Assembly: GCF_007489285.1 (NCBI RefSeq)
Contig: NZ_VLIY01000022.1
Span: 1-64,000 of the forward strand
DNA: 64,000 nucleotides
Direction: 5' to 3'
Source of the DNA: Skermania sp. ID1734
GTDB lineage: Bacteria; Actinomycetota; Actinomycetes; Mycobacteriales; Mycobacteriaceae
Shown: positions 58,583 to 64,000 of the stretch, in pieces
Position numbering within the stretch: the first letter of the stretch is position 1
How the letters are laid out: the number at the start of each line of letters is the position of its first letter
The notes under the pieces: model-generated
Told to the model about the DNA's origin: nothing
Seen by the model: the letters and a program-made list of their open reading frames with translations, nothing else
Databases searched by the model: none
Program-made: the position numbers and the translations under genes

Positions 58583-59688
58583 CAGTCGGTCTCCTTTGCG
58601 CGCGTCACGCAGGAATCGGCCAGCACCTGATCGGAAAAGTCCGGCGCCAACTTGCCGTCGACCAGCATCAGCTCGAGCAGCGCAGAGATGTTCTTCGCGT
58701 ACAGCTCGCTCGCGTGCTCGGGCATGGTGGCGGGCAAGTTCAGCGGCGAACAAATGGTCACGTCGTGGCGCACCACGGTCTTGCCCGGCTCGGTCAGCTC
58801 GCAGTTGCCGCCGGTCTCACCAGCAAGATCGACGATCACGCTGCCCGGGCGCATGCCCTTCACCGCCTCGGCGGTAACCAGTCGCGGCGCGGGACGACCC
58901 GGCACGAGCGCCGTGGTGATCACCACGTCGAAGCCCTTGATCGCCTCTTCCAGGGCTTTCTGCTGCTGCGCCTTCTCTTCGTCGGTCAGCTCGCGCGCGT
59001 AACCGCCTTCACCGGCGGCATCGATGCCCAGATCCAGCCACTGCGAACCCACCGACCGGACCTGATCGGCCACCTCCGGGCGAACGTCGTAACCCGTGGT
59101 GCGACCGCCGAGACGCTTGGCCGTCGCCAGCGCCTGCAGACCAGCCACACCCACACCGAGCACCAGCACCGTCGCCGGCTTCACCGTGCCGGCGGCGGTG
59201 GTCAGCATCGGGAAGAACCGGGTGGACTCCGACGCCGCCAACAGCACTGCCTTGTAACCGGACACGTTCGCCTGCGACGACAGCGCGTCCATCACCTGCG
59301 CGCGCGAAATGCGCGGGATCGCCTCCAGCGCAAAGGCCTGCACGCCGGCAGCTTTCAAAGCCTCGATCTTGTTGTCCGCATTGCGCGGGGCCAGGAAGCC
59401 GATCAGCGTCTGACCTGAACGCAGCTTGGCCACCTCCGCGTCCGACGGCGGGGCGACCTTGACCACCACGTCGCACGCCCACGCGTCGCCGATGCTGGCG
59501 CCGGCGTCGACGTATGCCTGGTCAGGAATCAGCGCGCCCGCACCGGCACCGGCCTCAACGACAATCTCGACGCCCTTATTCACCAGGCTGCTTACTATTT
59601 TCGGGACCAGCGCGACGCGGCGTTCGTCATCGTTCGTTTCCCGAACCACTCCAACGCGCGGTTTTTGTCCGCCAACCGCAGTTTCCAC
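58582..59688 (-). CDS. pntAa: NAD(P)+ transhydrogenase alpha subunit, soluble part
   Basis: NAD(H)-binding domain I, 368 residues, of the alanine dehydrogenase/transhydrogenase family. It has VGVVRETNDDERRVALVPK at the N terminus, Rossmann motif VLGVGVAGLQALATAKRLG and TTALVPGRPAPRLVTAEAV. First gene of the three-gene unit; the promoter should be in the 137-base gap toward the HIT gene. Confidence 0.95.
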   Translation of the reverse strand: METAVGGQKPRVGVVRETNDDERRVALVPKIVSSLVNKGVEIVVEAGAGAGALIPDQAYVDAGASIGDAWACDVVVKVAPPSDAEVAKLRSGQTLIGFLAPRNADNKIEALKAAGVQAFALEAIPRISRAQVMDALSSQANVSGYKAVLLAASESTRFFPMLTTAAGTVKPATVLVLGVGVAGLQALATAKRLGGRTTGYDVRPEVADQVRSVGSQWLDLGIDAAGEGGYARELTDEEKAQQQKALEEAIKGFDVVITTALVPGRPAPRLVTAEAVKGMRPGSVIVDLAGETGGNCELTEPGKTVVRHDVTICSPLNLPATMPEHASELYAKNISALLELMLVDGKLAPDFSDQVLADSCVTRAKETD

Positions 59689-59825
59689 TGTCTCGGATTC
59701 CTTCTTTGCAAGGACACGTGCGTGCCACAGCGGAGTCGGGGTAGCGACTCACGCCGATTCCAGGCCAGCGGTGAGCGTAACCCACCCGAGAAACCGCACC
59801 AATCGTGCACGGTCATACTGAACCG

Positions 59826-60260
59826 ATGAGCGCCTGCGTGTTCTGTGAGATCGTCGCCGGTAATGCTCCGGCCGATCGGGTTTATGAGGACGACGAGATC
59901 CTCGCGTTTCTCGACATCCGGCCGATCACACGCGGCCACACCCTCGTCATTCCGAAGCATCACGCGCCGGAACTCGACGACCTCGACGCCGAACTCGGTA
60001 CCCGATTGTTTCGCGTGGGACATCGGCTCGCGCTCGCGGTTCGCCGCTCGGACCTGCGGGCCGACGGCGCCAATCTGGCCATCAATGACGGTAAAGCTGC
60101 ATTTCAGACGGTCGCGCACACGCATTTGCACGTGGTGCCGCGCCGGCACGGCGACAAGCTGCGCTTCGCCGGAGGACTGATCCTGCGTCGCTCGACTGAG
60201 CCAGAGGCAACCGCCGCCGCGATCCGTGCGGGGCTGGAAAGACTGGAAGCCGAGCGGTGA
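59826..60260 (+). CDS. HIT-family nucleotide hydrolase/transferase
   Basis: A 144-residue histidine-triad protein with HTHLHVV (98-104) and an N-terminal CVFCEI zinc-site pair (Cys4, Cys7). It hydrolyses nucleotide phosphoramidates or diadenosine phosphates. Its TGA overlaps the GTG of the next gene (GTGA). Confidence 0.93.
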   Translation: MSACVFCEIVAGNAPADRVYEDDEILAFLDIRPITRGHTLVIPKHHAPELDDLDAELGTRLFRVGHRLALAVRRSDLRADGANLAINDGKAAFQTVAHTHLHVVPRRHGDKLRFAGGLILRRSTEPEATAAAIRAGLERLEAER

Positions 60261-60967
60261 CTACGCCGCGGGTGGTCGCCTTCCACTTCGACCCCATGTG
60301 CCCGTTCGCCTATCAGACTTCTCTCTGGATCCGAAATGTGCGCGAACTCACAGGGCTGCGGATCGATTGGCGCTTCTTCAGCCTGGAGGAAATCAACCGG
60401 GTCGAGGGAAAGAAGCACCCGTGGGAACGTGAGTGGTCGTACGGCTGGTCGCTCATGCGGATCGGCGCGCTGCTGCGCCGACGGGACATGGATTTGCTCG
60501 ACCGCTGGTATGCGATCACCGGGCGCGAACTACACGAGCACGCCGGCAAGCCACACGAGAAGGAAACCGCTCGCCGGCTGCTCGCCGAGATAGGCGAAGA
60601 TCCGGCGCTGCTCGACGAAGCACTCGCCGACTCCACCACCCACGACGACGTCCGCGCCGACCATGACGCCGTCGTTGCCGCGGGCGGGTTCGGCGTGCCC
60701 ACTCTCTTCTTCCCCGACGGGCAGTGCCTGTTCGGCCCGGTGCTGATCGATCCGCCGGCCGGTGAGGAAGCGCTGCGCCTGTGGGACGTCCTCACCGGCA
60801 TGCTGGCGTTCCCGAATGTCTTCGAGATCCAGCGCCCCAAGGACGCCAACTCCACCGCGGCGATCGCCCGGACGCTTCAGCCCTATGTACGAGGCCGGGA
60901 TTGGGTGAGCATCAACCGTGGTGAAGTGATCGACATATCCGCAGTGACGGGAGCACCTAATGAGTGA
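60257..60967 (+). CDS. DsbA-like thioredoxin-fold protein (Rv2466c-like, CPFA variant)
   Basis: A 236-residue DsbA-family protein resembling the mycothiol-dependent reductase Rv2466c ([30 protein letters not shown]). The active site reads CPFA (15-18) where Rv2466c has CPWC, so the resolving cysteine is missing. A monothiol, mycothiol-dependent or non-redox role is likely. It starts at GTG within the HIT stop and overlaps the next gene by eight bases. Confidence 0.88.
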   Translation: MTTPRVVAFHFDPMCPFAYQTSLWIRNVRELTGLRIDWRFFSLEEINRVEGKKHPWEREWSYGWSLMRIGALLRRRDMDLLDRWYAITGRELHEHAGKPHEKETARRLLAEIGEDPALLDEALADSTTHDDVRADHDAVVAAGGFGVPTLFFPDGQCLFGPVLIDPPAGEEALRLWDVLTGMLAFPNVFEIQRPKDANSTAAIARTLQPYVRGRDWVSINRGEVIDISAVTGAPNE

Positions 60968-61772
60968 CAAGCAGGCGATTGTTTCCGGCCTTATCGACGA
61001 ATGGCGGGTGCTTGAGGAGTTGCTCGAGCCCCTCGATGAGGAACAGTGGCTAACGCCGTCGGCGCTGCCGGGCTGGACCGTCCATGATGTGGTCGCGCAC
61101 ATCATCGGCACCGAGTTGATGCTGCTCGGCGAGCAACCCCCGCACACCGGGCTCGATCCGCACACCCTGGCTCATGTCCGCAACGAGATCGGCGCGTTCA
61201 ACGAGCAATGGGTCGAGTCGATGCGCCGGGATTCCGCGTCGACCATGCTGGCGCGGTTCAAGGAGGTGACCGGCAAACGGGCGCAGGCGTTGGCCGCCGC
61301 CACCGACGAGGAGTGGAACGCGCCCGCCATGGGACCCCTCGGTATGACCACGTACGGCGGGTTCATGCACATTCGGCTCTTCGACTGCTGGATGCACGAA
61401 CTCGACATCCGGGACGCGGTGGACCAGCCACGCACTGAAGCCACGGACCGCGACCGGTTGGGCATGCAACAACTCTGTGCGTCGCTCGGCTACGCGGTGG
61501 GCAAGCTGGGCAAGGCGCCCGCGGGGTCACGCGTCGCGTTCGAGTTGACCGGCGCGCTGCCGCAACGGATCTACGTGGCGGTCGACGGCCGCGCGACCGT
61601 GGTCGACGCGCTCGACGGGCCGGAAACGATTGGGATCCGCTTGGATTCGTGGTTGTTCGTCCGGTTGTGCGGGGGCCGCACCAAGGCGGATCGTCACCTC
61701 GACGAGGTTGAACTCAGCGGTGATGTCAAGGCAGCCAAGCACATCGCCGAGCACCTCGCGTTCACCATCTGA
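60960..61772 (+). CDS. Maleylpyruvate isomerase-family mycothiol-dependent enzyme (TIGR03083 type)
   Basis: A 270-residue protein with the DinB/MDMPI N-terminal helical fold. [17 protein letters not shown] (His47 as a likely metal ligand) and [16 protein letters not shown] give the His/Glu/His set. A C-terminal MDMPI-C/SCP2-like domain follows. Such proteins use mycothiol as cofactor. The reaction is unknown. Overlap with the DsbA-like gene links the two. Confidence 0.88.
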   Translation: MSDKQAIVSGLIDEWRVLEELLEPLDEEQWLTPSALPGWTVHDVVAHIIGTELMLLGEQPPHTGLDPHTLAHVRNEIGAFNEQWVESMRRDSASTMLARFKEVTGKRAQALAAATDEEWNAPAMGPLGMTTYGGFMHIRLFDCWMHELDIRDAVDQPRTEATDRDRLGMQQLCASLGYAVGKLGKAPAGSRVAFELTGALPQRIYVAVDGRATVVDALDGPETIGIRLDSWLFVRLCGGRTKADRHLDEVELSGDVKAAKHIAEHLAFTI

Positions 61773-61774
61773 CC

Positions 61775-62386
61775 GTGCGGCTGTTTCTGGCGTCGTTCCG
61801 ATTCGGCGCGCACCAGGACAGGTTCCTCGACCTGGTTGGCGGCGCCGGCAGGGCGGCGGTGATTGCCAACGCGTGCGACGCCTGGCCGCCGCGAGCGCGG
61901 GCATCGGCGGTGAAAAGCGACATTGTGCCGTTGCGCACCTCGGGTTTCGAGGTGGACGAGGTCGATCTGCGCACCGGGCCCACCGCCGGCGAGCTCGCCA
62001 GGTATGACGTGGTGTGGGTCCGCGGCGGCAATACCTTCGTGCTCCGGGCACAGCTGCTACTCAGCGGTGCAGATACAGTGTTAGCCAAACTGATTCGAGA
62101 TGATGCGATTGTGTATGCGGGCTACAGCGCGGGCGCATGCGTGATGTGCCCGAGCCTGGATGGCCTGGAGTCGATGGACGATCCCGAACAGGTGCCCAAC
62201 GTCTGCGGCATCGACCCGGTGTTGGACGGTCTTGCGCTGGTGGACCGTCCGATCATTCCGCACTGCGGCGAAGAGCCGGAGGCCGACGAGCTGGCGCAGC
62301 ACTACCGCGAAACCGGCGTCGCGCATTGGGCATTGACCGACGAGCAAGTGGTTCTGATTAATAACGCCGAACCAGAGCTGCTCTAA
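61775..62386 (+). CDS. Peptidase E-like (S51) hydrolase
   Basis: A 203-residue protein of the PepE/class I glutamine amidotransferase-like fold. The nucleophile Ser118 is in YAGYSAGACV, after the RGGNTFVL loop. It probably cleaves Asp-X dipeptides, although actinobacterial members are poorly studied. It starts at GTG two bases after the upstream stop, so it belongs to the HIT-DsbA-MDMPI unit. Confidence 0.86.
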   Translation: MRLFLASFRFGAHQDRFLDLVGGAGRAAVIANACDAWPPRARASAVKSDIVPLRTSGFEVDEVDLRTGPTAGELARYDVVWVRGGNTFVLRAQLLLSGADTVLAKLIRDDAIVYAGYSAGACVMCPSLDGLESMDDPEQVPNVCGIDPVLDGLALVDRPIIPHCGEEPEADELAQHYRETGVAHWALTDEQVVLINNAEPELL

Positions 62387-62387
62387 C

Positions 62388-62714
62388 TCAACCCAATTGA
62401 GCGATGGGCGCGAGGCGGTCCAGGGCCGCCCAGCTGATAGCGCAACGCCGCTGGGTCATTTCATCCGCGTCGAGAAGGAGCAGGTCCAGCAGCGACTTCG
62501 GGTGCTGACGCCACTGATGCTCCATCTCGAGCACCGTCGAGACGTCGAACAGACCACTGCTTTCCAGCGCGTCGACCCAGTCGTCGACCTCGCCGCGGTG
62601 AATGCGCTCGAGGGTGTCATAGACGACGCCGCCAGCGAAGAACTCGTAGGAGAACATCGCAGCAACCAACTGCTCGGTACCGGTGGGATTGAGTTTCGTC
62701 ACCTTGTCCTCCAC
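62388..62714 (-). CDS. Small hypothetical protein
   Basis: A 108-residue soluble protein (NPTGTEQLVAAMFSYEFFAG, DDWVDALESSGLFDVSTVLE) with no recognised motif and a Leu/Asp-rich C terminus. Codon third positions favour G/C in this frame. It converges on peptidase E with only one base between the stops. Confidence 0.65.
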   Translation of the reverse strand: MEDKVTKLNPTGTEQLVAAMFSYEFFAGGVVYDTLERIHRGEVDDWVDALESSGLFDVSTVLEMEHQWRQHPKSLLDLLLLDADEMTQRRCAISWAALDRLAPIAQLG

Positions 62715-62847
62715 GGCGAGTAAGGCGGGCTAGCAGGGAAAACGCTATCGTTCTCAAGGACAAATTCGCATTTCGCGCGCGCCACAATGTGGTAACAGAG
62801 TTACTGATGTTACTAGTGTGACTAACGACCGAATTACGGTCATTCCT

Positions 62848-63399
62848 ATGGATCGCTGTGCGCGGGTCTGCTTGGTGGCCGCGATCGCTTTCGCCGTTGT
62901 TGGCTGTGGGTCCACGGACAAGGCGGCACCGCCCGGCTCCGGCAGCAGCTCCACTGCCCCAACGGATTCCGGATGTCGTGCCGGTGATCTGCACGCCACT
63001 CTCGGTCAGGGTGGCGGCGCTGCGGGAAGTGTCATCTTTCCCCTCATCTTCACCAACACGGGTTCCAAAACCTGCGTGTTGGACGGCTTTCCCGGCGTCT
63101 CATACGTCAACGAACCCCACGGCGACCCGGTCGGCCCGGCCGCGGATCGCACCGGCGACACCCCCGAACCGGTACGCCTGGCGCCGGGTGGTCAGGCGTC
63201 GGCCCTGCTGCGTGCCGTCAATGTGCAGAACTATCCGGAAGACATCTGCGGGCCGACACCGGTCAAAGGCCTGCGCGTGTACCCGCCCAATGACGTGAAC
63301 TCGCTGTTCATCGCTTATCCCGCTACAGCGTGCAGCAAGACCGGCCCCAACATTCACCAGCTCACGGTCGGTCCGGTCACCCCCGGTGCCCGTGCGTGA
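62848..63399 (+). CDS. DUF4232 lipoprotein
   Basis: A 183-residue exported protein. The signal peptide ends at the lipobox VVGC, and a Ser/Pro/Gly-rich linker follows. The DUF4232 domain has FPLIFTNTGSKTCVLDGFPG and a C-terminal KTGPNIHQLTVGP. Four or five cysteines could form disulfides. I use the ATG at 62848; a GTG at 62818 adds ten residues. The function is unknown. A palindrome follows the stop. Confidence 0.85.
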   Translation: MDRCARVCLVAAIAFAVVGCGSTDKAAPPGSGSSSTAPTDSGCRAGDLHATLGQGGGAAGSVIFPLIFTNTGSKTCVLDGFPGVSYVNEPHGDPVGPAADRTGDTPEPVRLAPGGQASALLRAVNVQNYPEDICGPTPVKGLRVYPPNDVNSLFIAYPATACSKTGPNIHQLTVGPVTPGARA

Positions 63400-63434
63400 A
63401 ATTTCACCGCGGGCGGTGAAATTTCACGCACGGG
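63389..63434. terminator. Palindrome, 22-bp arms, related to 28141-28184
   Basis: CCCGTGCGTGAAATTTCACC (from 63389) leads into GC, a two-base centre and the exact complement through 63434. It shares the GTGCGTGA...TTTCACCG core with the element at 28141. It overlaps the last codons of the DUF4232 gene and precedes the oxidase start at 63456. Confidence 0.7.
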
Positions 63435-63455
63435 GCTCGGGGGTAGTTTGGCAGC

Positions 63456-64000
63456 ATGTCGACGATCGACGCCCTCACCGCCGCGCTCCCCGATGGAGCG
63501 GTGATCACGGATCCCGACCTGCTCACGACGTACCAGCACGACTGGGCGCGTGACCCCGACGCGTGCAACCCGCTCGCCGTGGTCCGGGCGACGTGCACCG
63601 ACGACGTCCAAACCGTTATGCGTTGGGCCAGCGCCAACCGCATTCCGGTGGTGCCACGCGGTGCAGGCTCCGGACTGTCCGGCGGCGCCACCGCCGTCAA
63701 GGGCGGGATTGTGCTGTGCACCGAACGAATGCGGGCGATCTCGGTCGATCCGGTAACGAGGACCGCGGTAGTCCAGCCCGGCTTGCTCAATGCCGAAGTG
63801 AAGCGCGCCGTGGCCGAGCATGGCCTGTGGTACCCGCCGGACCCGTCGTCGTTCGAAATGTGCTCCATTGGCGGCAATGCAGCCACCAACGCGGGTGGAC
63901 TGTGTTGCGTCAAGTACGGCGTCACCACCGACTACGTGCTCGGCATGCAGGTGGTGCTCGCCGACGGGACGGCCGTGCGACTCGGTGGACCGCGCCTCAA
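63456..64000 (+). CDS. FAD-binding oxidase, GlcD/D-lactate dehydrogenase type (partial, 3' end outside)
   Basis: The first 181 codons of a flavoprotein of the VAO/PCMH family. FAD-binding VPRGAGSGLSGGATAVKGGI is followed by VQPGLLNAEVKRAV and YPPDPSSFEMCSIGGNAATN, typical of GlcD-like oxidases of D-2-hydroxy acids. The frame is open to the window edge. The start ATG lies 22 bases after the palindrome. Confidence 0.9.
   Translation, partial: MSTIDALTAALPDGAVITDPDLLTTYQHDWARDPDACNPLAVVRATCTDDVQTVMRWASANRIPVVPRGAGSGLSGGATAVKGGIVLCTERMRAISVDPVTRTAVVQPGLLNAEVKRAVAEHGLWYPPDPSSFEMCSIGGNAATNAGGLCCVKYGVTTDYVLGMQVVLADGTAVRLGGPRL

Overview
The window is a 64 kb piece of a high-G+C actinobacterial chromosome, most likely from the Mycobacteriales (Nocardia/Rhodococcus/Skermania side). 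Evidence: an actinobacterial 16S 5' end; the gene order 16S-murA-PduO-DUF2550-atp-wecA-prmC-prfA-rpmE-rho-thrB-thrC-hom-lysA-argS, which matches the Mycobacterium tuberculosis rrs-to-argS block as I recall it; mycothiol-linked proteins; a KstR-type operator; a fosfomycin-type Asp117 in MurA; and a mycobacterial-type AtpE.

Layout. 1-829: 5' end of a 16S gene on the minus strand with its leader and two predicted promoters. 830-3216: murA, a PduO-type cobalamin adenosyltransferase and a DUF2550 protein. 3291-11505: the F1Fo ATP synthase operon on the minus strand, with b' and delta as separate overlapping genes. 11679-19400: wecA, glyA, sua5, prmC, prfA, rpmE, rho. 19737-26276: threonine and lysine branch of the aspartate pathway (thrB, thrC, hom, lysA) and argS. 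Nearly all of these genes overlap by 1-4 bases, as in long co-transcribed units.

26477-28952: two membrane-anchored plus-strand genes (DUF3105, DUF305), tRNA-Arg(CCG) and a small unknown gene. 29031-35887: a sulfur/sulfation cluster (cysQ, cysNC, cysD, an IclR regulator) facing a DUF1214 protein and a PAPS-type sulfotransferase across a 114-bp region with a KstR-like box. 36239-37099: a DUF559/AbiEi-like gene sitting between two ~50-bp hairpins. 37268-43371: fatty acid/valine degradation (enoyl-CoA hydratase, MarR regulator, mmsB, HIBYL-CoA hydrolase, mmsA, acyl-CoA dehydrogenase). 43522-47128: SWIM protein and SNF2 helicase. 47310-50603: single genes (shikimate dehydrogenase-like, lipoprotein HNH nuclease, macro domain, thioesterase, DoxX-like). 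50600-54540: Lrp-type regulator facing a branched-chain 2-oxoacid dehydrogenase operon (E1 alpha, E1 beta, a short E2). 54660-56805: an MFS transporter and a second hairpin-flanked DUF559 gene. 56850-59688: three-subunit transhydrogenase. 59826-62386: HIT protein, a DsbA-like and an MDMPI-fold mycothiol-type enzyme, and peptidase E. The end holds a DUF4232 lipoprotein and the start of a GlcD-type FAD oxidase.

Most interesting points: (1) both DUF559 genes lie between two copies of a locus-specific ~50-bp hairpin, and both stop codons fall inside the downstream hairpin, which recalls the REP/RAYT arrangement; (2) PAPS synthesis, PAP removal and a sulfotransferase sit around a KstR-like box; (3) the E2 protein lacks the peripheral subunit-binding domain; (4) two young-looking duplications, an exact 112-bp one at the E2/MFS junction and a repeat-built 39-codon frame between E1 alpha and E1 beta; (5) unfused b' and delta ATP synthase genes.
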